From Streptomyces cavernae (GTDB lineage: Bacteria > Actinomycetota > Actinomycetes > Streptomycetales > Streptomycetaceae): DNA of 64,000 bases. How positions within the stretch are numbered: position 1 is the first letter of the stretch; each line of letters starts with the position of its first letter. A model generated the notes under the pieces. That model ran no database searches. It worked only from the letters and a program-made list of their open reading frames with translations, and was not told where the DNA came from. This document shows positions 24,666 to 33,768 of this stretch, one piece after another. The position numbers were made by a program, and so were the translations under genes. The stretch spans positions 248,001 through 312,000 of the forward strand of contig NZ_RPDJ01000008.1 in the NCBI RefSeq assembly GCF_004023625.1. The letters are read 5' to 3'.

Positions 24666-25895
24666 TCAGCGACGGGCGAAGGCGGGGGCGTGCTCGGGAA
24701 GTATCCCGACCCCTCCGATGTAGCCGGTGACCGTGTGCAGGGCGGGGACCCGCCGGACCAGCCGCAGGGGCAGCGGCAGCCGGTCGCCGCGCAGGGTGCC
24801 CGCGAGGCCGGGCCGCAGCAGCATCTCGTGCTCGGCGTGCTGGGACCTCTGGGTGAGGGCCGCGGGGAGGTTACGCCGTCGCTGCACCCGGGCCAGGTCC
24901 CGGACGCCGACCGTCCCCGCGCGCAGCGGACCGGCGAGCACCCGCGCCGCGGCCACCGCGTCCTGCACCGCGAGATTGACCCCGACGCCCCCGATCGGCG
25001 ACATGATGTGCGCCGCGTCCCCGATGCACAGCAGTCCCTCCCGGTACCAGCGGCGCAGCCGCCCCATGGTGACCTCCAGAAGCTTCACGTCGTCCCAGGA
25101 GCCGATCGCGCCCAGCGCCTCACGGTCGAACCCGAGCAGTTCGCCGAGCCGGTCGCGGAACCACTCGATGCCGTTGGCGCGGAGCTTGTCGTCCGTGCCC
25201 TTCTCGATCAGATAGGAGGTCTGGTAGTAGTCGCCGCGGTCCAGCGTGGCCGCGAACTGTCCGTCGCGCACGGTCAGGGAGACCCGGCCCGCCTTCAGCG
25301 GATCGCGGGCGGGGACGCGGACCTGCCAGACGTCCATCGGCACCTCGAAGTACCGGGGGGTCAGTCCCGCCGCCGCGCGCACCCGTGAGTCCCGGCCGTC
25401 ACAGGCCACGGTGAGGTCCGCCGCCAACTCGCCGTGCCTGCCGTGCTCGTCGGTGTAGCGCACCCCCGTCACGCGGCCCGAGGCGTCGGTGAGCAGACCG
25501 GTCGCCCCGGTCCGCATCCGCAGGGTGAAGGACGGCTCCTCGGCCGCCGCGCCCGCCAGCAGATCGAGGAAGTCCCACTGCGGGACCATCGCCACGTACT
25601 TGTGGCGGCCGGGGATGTTCCGCAGATGCCCCACGGTCACGCTCACGCCGTCGATGTCGATGCGCATGTCCTGAAGCTTGTGGAACGGCAGCCGCGCGAA
25701 CCGCTCGGCGAGACCGAGCTCGTCCAGCAGCCTGAGCGTCGAGGGATGGACGGTGTCACCGCGGAAGTCCCGCAGGAAGTCGCCGTGCTTCTCCAGCACG
25801 GTCACCTCGACACCGGCCCTGGCCAGCAGCAGCCCCAGCATCATCCCGGCCGGCCCGCCGCCCACCACGCAACACGTCGTCCGCTCCACGCCCAC
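24666..25895 (-). CDS. FAD-dependent aromatic hydroxylase-like monooxygenase
   Basis: 409 residues, ATG 25895. Seen: CCVVGGGPAGMMLGLLLARA near residue 8-27 (FAD fold), DFRGDTVHPSTLRLLDELGL, ADLTVACDGRDSRVRAAAGL near 160 (DG motif), and LCIGDAAHIMSPIGGVGVNL near 285 (GD motif). It belongs to the PHBH fold class A flavoprotein monooxygenases and lacks the thioredoxin-like C-terminal domain seen in Rox. A strong palindromic operator lies 72 bases upstream. Substrate unknown; regulators and further aromatic-degradation genes are not adjacent. Confidence 0.87.
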   Translation of the reverse strand: MGVERTTCCVVGGGPAGMMLGLLLARAGVEVTVLEKHGDFLRDFRGDTVHPSTLRLLDELGLAERFARLPFHKLQDMRIDIDGVSVTVGHLRNIPGRHKYVAMVPQWDFLDLLAGAAAEEPSFTLRMRTGATGLLTDASGRVTGVRYTDEHGRHGELAADLTVACDGRDSRVRAAAGLTPRYFEVPMDVWQVRVPARDPLKAGRVSLTVRDGQFAATLDRGDYYQTSYLIEKGTDDKLRANGIEWFRDRLGELLGFDREALGAIGSWDDVKLLEVTMGRLRRWYREGLLCIGDAAHIMSPIGGVGVNLAVQDAVAAARVLAGPLRAGTVGVRDLARVQRRRNLPAALTQRSQHAEHEMLLRPGLAGTLRGDRLPLPLRLVRRVPALHTVTGYIGGVGILPEHAPAFARR

Positions 25896-25966
25896 GCCCT
25901 CCCCCTTGCTCCGTCAGTCACTTCGTAACACGCGACGGCGTCCGTCCGTGGCACATCCTAACCGCT

Positions 25967-25984
25967 CGGTCAGATATCTGACCG
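25967..25984. promoter_or_regulatory. Perfect 18-bp palindrome, TetR-type operator
   Basis: CGGTCAGATATCTGACCG is a perfect palindrome. It is extended by overlapping sites on both sides (ACCGCTCGGT and TGACCGAATGGTCA), the arrangement seen at operators that bind two TetR dimers. It lies upstream of the FAD monooxygenase gene; no TetR gene is adjacent. Confidence 0.65.
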
Positions 25985-26014
25985 AATGGTCAGTCAAAGT
26001 CGATGTGGGTCGGA

Positions 26015-26087
26015 CGAAGCCTGCGGGACGTGGACGGGGCGAAGCCGGTTGGAGGTGGGCGGGCGAAGCCGGTTGGAGGCGGGCGGG
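26015..26087. repeat. Three 24-bp tandem repeats
   Basis: CGAAGCCGGTTGGAGGTGGG-type units at 26015 (degenerate), 26040 and 26064, located in the spacer after the serine hydrolase stop. No coding role is visible. Confidence 0.65.
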
Positions 26088-26120
26088 GTGAGGCCGGTCG
26101 GTCGCAGATGGGCGGGGGCG

Positions 26121-27980
26121 TCAGTCCGCGGACGGTGTCCAGCCCGACGCCTCGATGCGTGCGGAGTCGGCCGGACGTGCCTCGTCGAAGACGATCCGGC
26201 CGCCGTCGCGGACTTGGAGCCCGTCCACGTACCCGCCCCGGCCCACGTACGACCGGTCCGTCGTGTACCGCCAGCGCAGCCGCAGTCCGTCCGCCGGGGT
26301 GAGGTCGGCGCTCACCCGGTGCCAGACCCGGCCGGACCAGCCCGTGACCGTACCCGCCGGGTGCTCCGCGGGCTCCTCGCCGTCGTGCGCGGTCGTGAAC
26401 GGGACCGGCCGCCAGGTCGCGCCGTCCGTCGACGCCTCCAGGAAGAGCGCGTCCGACTGCGGTTCGATGTCCCACCACAGGGCGCAGCGCAACCGGGCCC
26501 GGTCGCCGGTGATGTCCAGGGCGGGGAGGGTCAGCGTGGCGGAGGTGGCGCCCGCCATGCCGGAGAACCAGGCGGTGCGTCCGCGTGCGGGGCGGACGGG
26601 GACGGCGCGGGCGAGGTTGTTCGCGGCGGCGACCCGGGGTGCGGAGCCGGACCGCCACGTACGTACGGGGTGGACGGAGTTGCCGAGCAGGATCAGGAAG
26701 GAGTCGGTCGTCGGGTCGAGGACCATCGAGGTGCCGGTGAAGCCCGTGTGGCCGGCGGTGCGCGGGGTGGCCATGGCGCCCATGTACCAGTGCTGGTGGA
26801 GCTCGAAGCCGAGGCCGTGCTCGTCGCCCGGGAAAGCGGTGTTGAAGTCGGTGAACATCAGCCGCACCGACTCGGGCCCGAGGATGCGGGCCCTGCCGTA
26901 CGCGCCGCCGTTGAGCAGCGTGCGGCCGAGCACCGCCAGGTCCCAGGCGCCGGAGAAGACGCCCGCGTGGCCCGCCACACCGCCGAGGCTGAAAGCGTTC
27001 TCGTCGTGCACCTCGCCCCACACCAGACCTCGCCGCAGCCCGGACCACGGCGGGCGGGCGTCCTCCGTCGCCGCGATCCGCGGCTTCCACGAGACGGGCG
27101 GGTTGTAGCGGGTGCTGTGCATCCCGAGGGGAGCGGTGATCTCGTCGTGGAGCAGCGAGTCCAGCGGGCGGCCGGTGATCTCTTCCAGGACGAGCTGGAG
27201 CGAGATCAGGTTGAGGTCGGAGTACAGGTAGGCAGTGCCGGGCGGGCTGACGGGCTTCTCGTTCCAGATGAGCCGGAGCTTCTCCTCGTACGTCGGAGCG
27301 TTGTAGAGCGGGATCCAGGCGCGCAATCCCGAAGTGTGGGTGAGGAGCTGACGGATGGTGATGTCCTGCTTGCCGGCCGTCCCGAACTCGGGGAGGTGGG
27401 AGGAGACCTTCCCCTCCAGCTCGAGCCGTCCGCGCTCCAATTGCTGCACGGCCAGGATCGACGTGAAGAGCTTGGAGACGGAGGCCAGGTCGAAGACTGT
27501 GTCCCGGGAGGCCGCGATCTGGTCGCCGGCCGGGAACTCCAGGCCGGTGTCGGTCTTCTCGTCGTACGCGCGGTAGCGCACCGCCGTGCCGATCGGCTGG
27601 TGCAGCGCCACCGTGCCGCCGCGCCCGGCGAGCAGTACGGCACCCGCGTACCAGGGGTGCTTGGGGGAGGGGCCGAGGAACGCCTCGGCGTCGGTGACCA
27701 GTTGCCGCAGATGCCCGGCGAGCAGGCCGGCGCGTTCGGGGGAGCCGTGCCGCAGTGTGGGGTGACCCCCGCCCGTGGGGCGGGCCGCCGCCGGTCCGGC
27801 GGGGAAGGGTGCGATGGTCAGCGCGCCCCCCAAGGCCAGTAACGCTCTTCCCAGTCGGCGTCTACCCAGTTGGCGTCTTCCCGGCCGGCTTTCTTCCGGT
27901 GGACGTTCTTCCGGTCGGCGTTCTTCGGGGTGACGGCCGCCCGGCCCGCCCGTGGTGTCGCCCGTTGCGATGTCGGTCAT
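26121..27980 (-). CDS. Secreted class C beta-lactamase-fold serine hydrolase
   Basis: 619 residues, ATG 27980. N-terminal low-complexity stretch (repeated RPEE/RR units from tandem DNA repeats) leads to a twin-arginine-like signal RRRLGRALLALGGAL. Catalytic domain about 85-455 with SVSK (Ser167, Lys170), YSDLN (Tyr) and GHTGFTG (HTG triad element), the three motifs of penicillin-binding/class C fold esterases and D-aminopeptidases. Residues about 475-619 form a beta-sandwich (WRPVPFTTAHDG, LRLRWRYTTDRS, YVGRGGYVDGLQV) like those after immune-inhibitor-type proteases, probably a binding domain. Likely an extracellular esterase or transpeptidase-related enzyme rather than a drug-resistance beta-lactamase. 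Confidence 0.87.
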   Translation of the reverse strand: MTDIATGDTTGGPGGRHPEERRPEERPPEESRPGRRQLGRRRLGRALLALGGALTIAPFPAGPAAARPTGGGHPTLRHGSPERAGLLAGHLRQLVTDAEAFLGPSPKHPWYAGAVLLAGRGGTVALHQPIGTAVRYRAYDEKTDTGLEFPAGDQIAASRDTVFDLASVSKLFTSILAVQQLERGRLELEGKVSSHLPEFGTAGKQDITIRQLLTHTSGLRAWIPLYNAPTYEEKLRLIWNEKPVSPPGTAYLYSDLNLISLQLVLEEITGRPLDSLLHDEITAPLGMHSTRYNPPVSWKPRIAATEDARPPWSGLRRGLVWGEVHDENAFSLGGVAGHAGVFSGAWDLAVLGRTLLNGGAYGRARILGPESVRLMFTDFNTAFPGDEHGLGFELHQHWYMGAMATPRTAGHTGFTGTSMVLDPTTDSFLILLGNSVHPVRTWRSGSAPRVAAANNLARAVPVRPARGRTAWFSGMAGATSATLTLPALDITGDRARLRCALWWDIEPQSDALFLEASTDGATWRPVPFTTAHDGEEPAEHPAGTVTGWSGRVWHRVSADLTPADGLRLRWRYTTDRSYVGRGGYVDGLQVRDGGRIVFDEARPADSARIEASGWTPSAD

Positions 27981-28113
27981 CGAGGAGCCTCCCGCCGCGC
28001 CGCCTGAAAGTATCTTTCCCGGTTCGCCGTGCGGGATGAAACATCCGTGTCAACCGGGGTGCGTGTCAACCGTGCCGGGCACTCCGCCGGACCGCCGCTG
28101 GACCGACCAGGAA

Positions 28114-28130
28114 TCTGACGATGCATCAGA
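28114..28130. promoter_or_regulatory. 17-bp palindromic operator, copy 1
   Basis: TCTGACGATGCATCAGA, an inverted repeat with TCTGA/TCAGA arms, flanked by AA on the left and AAAA on the right. It lies between the divergent serine hydrolase (start 27980) and nitronate monooxygenase (start 28173) genes. A near twin stands at 39836-39852 in front of the other half of the pathway. Confidence 0.65.
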
Positions 28131-28172
28131 AAAAGTCTTCCGTCGTCCGGACGACTGCGGCATCCTGCGCCC

Positions 28173-29282
28173 ATGCAGACGGAGCTGAGCAAGAAACTGG
28201 GAGTCGAGCACGCCATCTTCGGCTTCACGCCGTTCCCCGCCGTCGCCGCGGCCATCAGCCGGGCCGGTGGGTTCGGTGTGCTCGGCGCGGTCCGCTACAC
28301 GGCCCCCGACGACCTCAAGCGCGACCTCGACTGGGTCGAGGCGCACGTCGACGGACGGCCTTACGGCCTCGACGTGGTGATGCCCGCCAAGAAGGTCGAG
28401 GGCGTCACCGTGTCCGACGTCGAGGCGATGATCCCCGAGGCCCACCGCCAGTACGTCAAAGACACCCTGGCCAAGTACGGGGTGCCCGAACTGGCCGAGG
28501 GCGAGGCGTCGGGATGGCGCATCACCGGCTGGATGGAGGAGGTCGCCCGCACCCAGCTCGACGTCGCCTTCGACTACCCCATCAGACTGCTCGCCAACGC
28601 GCTGGGCTCACCGCCCGCCGACGTCATCCAGCGCGCCCACGACCAGGACGTCCTGGTGGCCGCGCTGGCGGGCAGCGCCCGGCATGCCCGCAAGCACGCC
28701 GAGGCGGGCATCGACATCGTCGTCGCCCAGGGCTACGAGGCGGGCGGCCACACCGGCGAGATCGCCTCCATGGTCCTCACCCCCGAAGTCGTCGACGCCG
28801 TCGACCCGTTGCCGGTGCTGGCAGCCGGCGGGATCGGCAGCGGACAGCAGGTGGCCGCCGCGCTCGCCCTCGGCGCACAGGGCGTCTGGCTCGGCTCGAT
28901 CTGGCTGACCACCACGGAGGCCGAACTCCCCTCGCCGAGGCTGATCCAGAAGCTGCTCGCCGCGGGCTCCGGGGACACCGTCCGCTCACGCGCCCTGACC
29001 GGCAAACCCGCCCGCCAGCTCCGCACCGAGTGGACCGACGCCTGGGACGACCCCGACGGACCCGGAACCCTGCCCATGCCCCTGCAGGGCCTGCTCGTCG
29101 CCGAGGCGGTATCCCGGATCCAGAAGTACGAGGTGGAGCCACTTCTCGGCACACCGGTCGGGCAGATCGTCGGCCGGATGAACAGCGAACGCAGCGTCCA
29201 GGCCGTCTTCGACGACCTCACCAAAGGCTTCGAGCGGGCCGTCGACCGCATCAACCGGATCGCCGGAAAGGACGGTCAGTGA
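28173..29282 (+). CDS. Nitronate monooxygenase-family flavoprotein
   Basis: 369 residues, ATG 28173. A TIM-barrel FMN enzyme: early segment EHAIFGFTPFPAVAAAISRA, GGFGVLGAVRY, the FMN-phosphate region LAAGGIGSGQQVAAALALGA, and AQGYEAGGHTGEI holding the His corresponding to the catalytic His of class I enzymes. Many actinobacterial members are annotated as nitronate monooxygenases but sit in fatty-acid or steroid pathways, sometimes acting as enoyl reductase-like flavoproteins. First gene of a transcript continuing into an acyl-CoA synthetase 40 bases later; controlled by the palindrome upstream. Confidence 0.88.
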   Translation: MQTELSKKLGVEHAIFGFTPFPAVAAAISRAGGFGVLGAVRYTAPDDLKRDLDWVEAHVDGRPYGLDVVMPAKKVEGVTVSDVEAMIPEAHRQYVKDTLAKYGVPELAEGEASGWRITGWMEEVARTQLDVAFDYPIRLLANALGSPPADVIQRAHDQDVLVAALAGSARHARKHAEAGIDIVVAQGYEAGGHTGEIASMVLTPEVVDAVDPLPVLAAGGIGSGQQVAAALALGAQGVWLGSIWLTTTEAELPSPRLIQKLLAAGSGDTVRSRALTGKPARQLRTEWTDAWDDPDGPGTLPMPLQGLLVAEAVSRIQKYEVEPLLGTPVGQIVGRMNSERSVQAVFDDLTKGFERAVDRINRIAGKDGQ

Positions 29283-29322
29283 CCGGAAGGACCGACCAGT
29301 CAGCGACCGGAAGGAGCAGCCA

Positions 29323-30873
29323 GTGAGCCAGCCGCCCCCGGGCTTCTGGGCCCAGGCCACCGCGGACCCCGACCGCACCGCCCTCATCGCACCCGACGGC
29401 GAACAGTGGACCGCCGGACGTCTGCACGCCGCGGCCAACCAGCTCGTCCACGGGCTGCGCGCCGCCGGACTCCGGCGCGGCGACTCCTTCGCCGTGGTCC
29501 TCCCCAACGGCGTCGAGTTCTTCGTCGCCCACCTCGCCGCGACCCAGGCCGGCCTCTACCTCGTCCCCGTCAACCACCACCTCGTCGGCCCCGAGATCGC
29601 CTGGATCGTCTCCGACTCCGGCGCCAAGGTCCTCATCGCCCACGAACGCTACGCGGACGCCGCCCGGCACGCCGCCGACGAGGCGAAGCTCCCGGACACC
29701 CACCGGTACGCGGTCGGCGAGATCACGGGCTTCCGCCCCTACGCGCAACTCCTCGACGGACAGCCCGAGTCAGCGCCCGAGGGCCGTGAACTCGGCTGGG
29801 TCATGAACTACACCTCGGGCACCACCGGCCGCCCGCGCGGTATCCGCCGCCCGCTGCCCGGAAAGCTCCCCGAGGAGGCCTACCTCGGCGGGTTCCTCGG
29901 CATCTTCGGCATCAAGCCCTTCGACGGCAACGTGCACCTGGTGTGCTCGCCGCTGTACCACACGGCCGTGCTGCAGTTCGCGGGCGCGTCCCTGCACATC
30001 GGTCACCGACTGGTGCTGATGGACAAGTGGACACCCGAGGAGATGCTCCGGCTGATCGACACCTACCGCTGCACCCACACCCATATGGTCCCCACCCAGT
30101 TCCACCGCCTCCTCGCGCTGCCCGACGAGGTGAGGGCGCGCTACGACGTCTCGTCCATGCGGCACGCCATCCACGGCGCAGCGCCCTGCCCCGACCACGT
30201 CAAACGCGCCATGATCGACTGGTGGGGGAACTGCGTCGAGGAGTATTACGCCGCGAGTGAGGGCGGCGGTGCCTTCGCCACCGCGGAGGACTGGCTGAAG
30301 AAGCCCGGCACGGTCGGCAAGGCCTGGCCGATCAGCGAACTCGCCGTCTTCGACGACGACGGCAACCGGCTGCCGCCGGGTGAACTGGGCACCGTCTACA
30401 TGAAGATGAGCACGGGCGGGTTCTCGTACCACAAGGACGAGACCAAGACGCGGAACAACCGCATCGGCGACTTCTTCACCGTCGGCGACCTCGGCTGCCT
30501 CGACGAGGACGGCTACCTCTTCCTCCGCGACCGCAAGATCGACCTGATCATCTCGGGCGGCGTGAACATCTACCCCGCCGAGATCGAGTCGGCCCTCCTC
30601 ACCCACCCCGCCGTCGCCGACGCCGCCGCCTTCGGGATCCCGCACGACGACTGGGGCGAGGAGGTCAAGGCGGTCGTCGAACCCGCCCCCGGCTTCGAGC
30701 CCGGCGAGTCGCTGGCGGCCGAGATCCTCGCCCACTGCGAGCGCCAACTCGCCGGGTACAAACGGCCGAAGAGCGTCGACTTCATCGACGCCATGCCACG
30801 CGACCCGAACGGCAAGCTGTACAAGAGGCGACTCCGGGAGCCGTACTGGGAGGGGCGTACGCGGCCGGTGTGA
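29323..30873 (+). CDS. Acyl-CoA synthetase (AMP-forming)
   Basis: 516 residues, GTG 29323 preceded by GGAAGGAGC. ANL superfamily: A3 phosphate loop YTSGTTGRPRGIRR near 165, A5 YYAASEGGG near 310, A7 GDFFTVGDLGCLDEDGYLF near 385, hinge DRKIDLIISGGVNIYPAEIE near 405 and A10 PRDPNGKLYKRRLR with the catalytic Lys near 500. Forms acyl-AMP then acyl-CoA. Closest in style to FadD4/FadD-like ligases for bulky or branched acids. It is followed by a strong terminator. Confidence 0.93.
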   Translation: MSQPPPGFWAQATADPDRTALIAPDGEQWTAGRLHAAANQLVHGLRAAGLRRGDSFAVVLPNGVEFFVAHLAATQAGLYLVPVNHHLVGPEIAWIVSDSGAKVLIAHERYADAARHAADEAKLPDTHRYAVGEITGFRPYAQLLDGQPESAPEGRELGWVMNYTSGTTGRPRGIRRPLPGKLPEEAYLGGFLGIFGIKPFDGNVHLVCSPLYHTAVLQFAGASLHIGHRLVLMDKWTPEEMLRLIDTYRCTHTHMVPTQFHRLLALPDEVRARYDVSSMRHAIHGAAPCPDHVKRAMIDWWGNCVEEYYAASEGGGAFATAEDWLKKPGTVGKAWPISELAVFDDDGNRLPPGELGTVYMKMSTGGFSYHKDETKTRNNRIGDFFTVGDLGCLDEDGYLFLRDRKIDLIISGGVNIYPAEIESALLTHPAVADAAAFGIPHDDWGEEVKAVVEPAPGFEPGESLAAEILAHCERQLAGYKRPKSVDFIDAMPRDPNGKLYKRRLREPYWEGRTRPV

Positions 30874-30878
30874 CGGGT

Positions 30879-30910
30879 GGCCCCGCCTCTCGTCCCGGGG
30901 AGGCGGGGCC
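30879..30910 (+). terminator. Terminator hairpin
   Basis: GGCCCCGCCTC (30879-30889) and GAGGCGGGGCC (30900-30910): perfect 11-bp GC stem, 10-base loop, five bases after the acyl-CoA synthetase stop. Confidence 0.85.
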
Positions 30911-31055
30911 ATGCCACCGCCGTCAGGTCTTTCATGATCGGCCAAGCCGCCGGCCACGCGGGAACGCGCGGTCCGCCACGGACCCGCGATGCTTGACCCC
31001 GCTCGCGCCGCCGAACGAGGATCGCGGCAGCAACGGCTGACGAAGGAGCAGGTCG

Positions 31056-32549
31056 ATGACGGCTGGACGCAGTGTCACGGTGGACGGTGTGCTCAGGCGC
31101 AGCGCCCGGCGGACCCCCGCCCGGGTGGCGGTCCGCTACCGCGACCGGGCCTGGGCCTACGCCGAGCTGGACGACGCCGTGTCCCGCGCCGCCCGGGTCC
31201 TGCTCGACAGCGGGCTGGAGCGGGGCGACCGTGTGGGTGCCTACGGCCACAACTCCGACGCCTACCTCATCGGCTTCCTCGCCTGCGCCCGCGCAGGTCT
31301 GGTGCACGTACCGGTCAACCAGAACCTGACCGGTGACGATCTGACGTACATCGTCGACCAGTCCGGCAGCGGGCTCGTCCTGACCGATCCGGACCTCGCG
31401 GGCCGGCTTCCGGCAGGAGTGAGGACCCTGGCCCTGCGGGACTCCGATGACTCGCTGCTCGCCCGCCTCCCGGGGAAGGACCCGTACGACGGGGAGGAGC
31501 CGCGCGGCGAGGACCTGACGCAACTGCTCTACACCTCGGGCACCACCGCGCTGCCGAAGGGCGCGATGATGACCCATCGGGCCCTGGTCCACGAGTACCT
31601 GAGCGCGATCACCGCCCTCGACCTGCAGGCCGGCGACCGGCCGGTGCACTCGCTGCCGCTGTACCACTCGGCGCAGATGCACGTCTTCCTGCTGCCGTAC
31701 CTGGCGGTCGGCGCGGAGAACGTCATCCTGGACTCACCCGACGGCGACGAGATCCTCGACCTGATCGAGACGGGCCGTGCGGACAGCCTGTTCGCACCGC
31801 CGACCGTGTGGATCGGGCTGTCCAACCGGCCGGACTTCGACAGCCGCGACCTCAGCGGACTGCGCAAGGCGTACTACGGGGCGTCGATCATGCCCGTGCC
31901 CGTACTGAAGCGGCTGAAGGACCGGCTGCCCAAACTGGCCTTCTACAACTGCTTCGGGCAGAGCGAGATCGGCCCGCTCGCCATGGTCCTCGGACCCTAC
32001 GAGCACAAGGGCCGGATGGAGTCCTGCGGACGCCCCGTCATGTTCGTCGAGGCACGCGTCGTCGACGAGAACGGCAAGGACGTGCCCGACGGTGAGCGGG
32101 GTGAAATCGTCTACCGCTCACCGCAGTTGTGCGAGGGCTACTGGGACAAGCGGGAGGAGACGGAGGAGGCCTTCCGCGACGGCTGGTTCCACTCCGGGGA
32201 CCTCGCCGTACGGGACGAGGAGGGCTACTTCACCGTCGTCGACCGGGTGAAGGACGTCATCAACTCCGGTGGTGTACTGGTTGCTTCGCGTCAGGTGGAG
32301 GACGTGCTGTACTCACACGAGCAGGTGGCCGAGGTCGCCGTCATCGGCCTGCCCGACGACCGCTGGATCGAGGCGGTGACCGCGGTGGTCGTCCCCCGCG
32401 GCGAGGTCACGGAGGAACAACTCCTCGCCCACGCCCGCGAGAAGCTCCCCGGGTTCAAGGCGCCCAAGCGGGTCCTGTTCGTGGCGGAACTACCGCGCAA
32501 CGCCAGCGGCAAGATCCTCAAACGGGAACTGCGGGAACAGTTCGGGTAG
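31056..32549 (+). CDS. Acyl-CoA synthetase (AMP-forming)
   Basis: 497 residues, ATG 31056 after GAAGGAG. ANL motifs complete: LLYTSGTTALPKGAMMTHRA near 155 (A3), FYNCFGQSEIGPLAMV near 295 (A5), WFHSGDLAVRDEEGYFTVVD near 378 (A7), RVKDVINSGGVLVASRQVED (hinge) and LPRNASGKILKRELRE near 480 with the A10 Lys. It is closer to the fatty-acid CoA ligase (FadD13-like) branch than the neighbouring ligase. It stands after a terminator, so it has its own promoter in 30911-31055. Confidence 0.93.
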   Translation: MTAGRSVTVDGVLRRSARRTPARVAVRYRDRAWAYAELDDAVSRAARVLLDSGLERGDRVGAYGHNSDAYLIGFLACARAGLVHVPVNQNLTGDDLTYIVDQSGSGLVLTDPDLAGRLPAGVRTLALRDSDDSLLARLPGKDPYDGEEPRGEDLTQLLYTSGTTALPKGAMMTHRALVHEYLSAITALDLQAGDRPVHSLPLYHSAQMHVFLLPYLAVGAENVILDSPDGDEILDLIETGRADSLFAPPTVWIGLSNRPDFDSRDLSGLRKAYYGASIMPVPVLKRLKDRLPKLAFYNCFGQSEIGPLAMVLGPYEHKGRMESCGRPVMFVEARVVDENGKDVPDGERGEIVYRSPQLCEGYWDKREETEEAFRDGWFHSGDLAVRDEEGYFTVVDRVKDVINSGGVLVASRQVEDVLYSHEQVAEVAVIGLPDDRWIEAVTAVVVPRGEVTEEQLLAHAREKLPGFKAPKRVLFVAELPRNASGKILKRELREQFG

Positions 32550-32611
32550 CCGCGCCGCGCCCTGAACGACCCGGTTGCGGTGGACCGGTGCGGGGCGTGA
32601 GGATCGGGCGC

Positions 32612-33469
32612 ATGCCCACTTTCAGCGCCCCCGACGGCACCGAACTGGCCTACCACGTGCGAGGAGAGGGCGAGCCGCTGGTCGTGTTGCCCGGTGGGCC
32701 GATGCGGGCCTCCGTCTACCTCGGTGATCTGGGCGGGCTCGCCGCGCACCGCCGTCTCGTCCTGCTCGATCTGCGGGGGACCGGAGACTCGGCCGAGCCG
32801 GCGGATCCGGCGACGTACCGTTGTGACCGGCTCGTCGACGATGTCGAGGCGCTGCGCGCGGAGTTGGGCCTGGAGCGGATGGATCTGCTCGGGCACTCGG
32901 CCGGTGGCGCGCTCGCGACCCTGTACGCGACCCGGTTCCCGGAGCGGGTCGCGCGGCTCGCGTTGATCACCTGCAACCCCTGGGCGGTGGGACTGACGCC
33001 GTCGCCTGAGGATCGGCTGGCAGCGGGCCGGCTGCGGAAGGCCGAGCCGTGGTTCGAGGAGGCCTACCCGGCGCTGGAGGCGCTGTTCGGCGGGGGTCAG
33101 GTGACCGACGAGGTGTTCGACCGGAGCGCGCCCTTCTTCTACGGGAGGTGGGACGACCGGGCCCGTGCGCACGCGGCCGGGGACGTGGAGCAGGTCAACG
33201 AGGAGGCGGCCGAGGTGTACGGCTCCCCGGGCGCGTACGATCCGCCCGCCACAGGCCGGGCGCTCACCCGGTTCACCGCTCCGGTGCTGGTCCTCGCCGG
33301 CGAACTCGACGGCGGACCCACGCCCGACCTGGCCCGACGCCACGCCGCCCTCTTCCCTGCCGCCGAGCCGGCCGTGCAACCCGGCGGCGGCCACTATCCC
33401 TGGCTCGACGACCCGGAGTGGTTCGTGCGGCGTGTGGAGGGGTTCTTCGCCGCGCGTCATTCCGAGTGA
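32612..33469 (+). CDS. Alpha/beta hydrolase
   Basis: 285 residues, ATG 32612. Seen: VVLPGGPMRASVYLGDLGG (HGGP-like oxyanion region), LLDLRGTGDSAEP (DxRGxG/S), LLGHSAGGALATLYA near 97 with nucleophilic Ser, LVLAGELDGGP near 230 (acid Asp) and QPGGGHYPWLDDPEWF near 260 (His). The proline-iminopeptidase-like opening suggests S33 peptidase or epoxide/ester hydrolase chemistry. It follows the acyl-CoA synthetase by about 60 bases on the same strand and may be cotranscribed, but could also be independent. Confidence 0.88.
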   Translation: MPTFSAPDGTELAYHVRGEGEPLVVLPGGPMRASVYLGDLGGLAAHRRLVLLDLRGTGDSAEPADPATYRCDRLVDDVEALRAELGLERMDLLGHSAGGALATLYATRFPERVARLALITCNPWAVGLTPSPEDRLAAGRLRKAEPWFEEAYPALEALFGGGQVTDEVFDRSAPFFYGRWDDRARAHAAGDVEQVNEEAAEVYGSPGAYDPPATGRALTRFTAPVLVLAGELDGGPTPDLARRHAALFPAAEPAVQPGGGHYPWLDDPEWFVRRVEGFFAARHSE

Positions 33470-33508
33470 GGATCGGGCGGCATCGCGCTCATTCACTGGC
33501 TGCCGGCG

Positions 33509-33768
33509 TCAGGGAAAGGTTCCAGAACCCCGGCGCAGTGGCCCACCGCGCCGGAGCAACTCGTCGGGGCTGCCTTCCAGCAGGTCGATGACGGCTGGCC
33601 GGTCGCCGGCCTCTGCCCTGACGTCGCCGCCCGCAATCGGGTGGTCGGCGGCTTGCGCGGCCCACGAGGCGAGGATGCGCAGACGGTCGTGGCTGGGTGT
33701 GCCGGGCTCGGCGGTCAGGGTGATGAGCTGCTGGTCGGGGTCGTCGGTGGAGGTGAGTCGCGGACGAT
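33509..33768 (-). pseudogene. Probable MmyB-type regulator C-terminal remnant
   Basis: In-frame sequence RLTSTDDPDQQLITLTAEPG then TPSHDRLRILASWAAQ resembles the end of the MmyB-like ligand domain of actinobacterial XRE regulators (DDPDQxLxTYTAEPGTPS). No HTH or upstream part exists; the 5' side is replaced by IS1380 sequence, so the IS appears to have cut this gene. The family call is tentative. Confidence 0.45.

Noticed and set aside
26121..27980. Class C beta-lactamase as an antibiotic resistance gene
   Set aside because: The fold motifs are present but the extra C-terminal sandwich and long length point to esterase/peptidase relatives; no resistance context.
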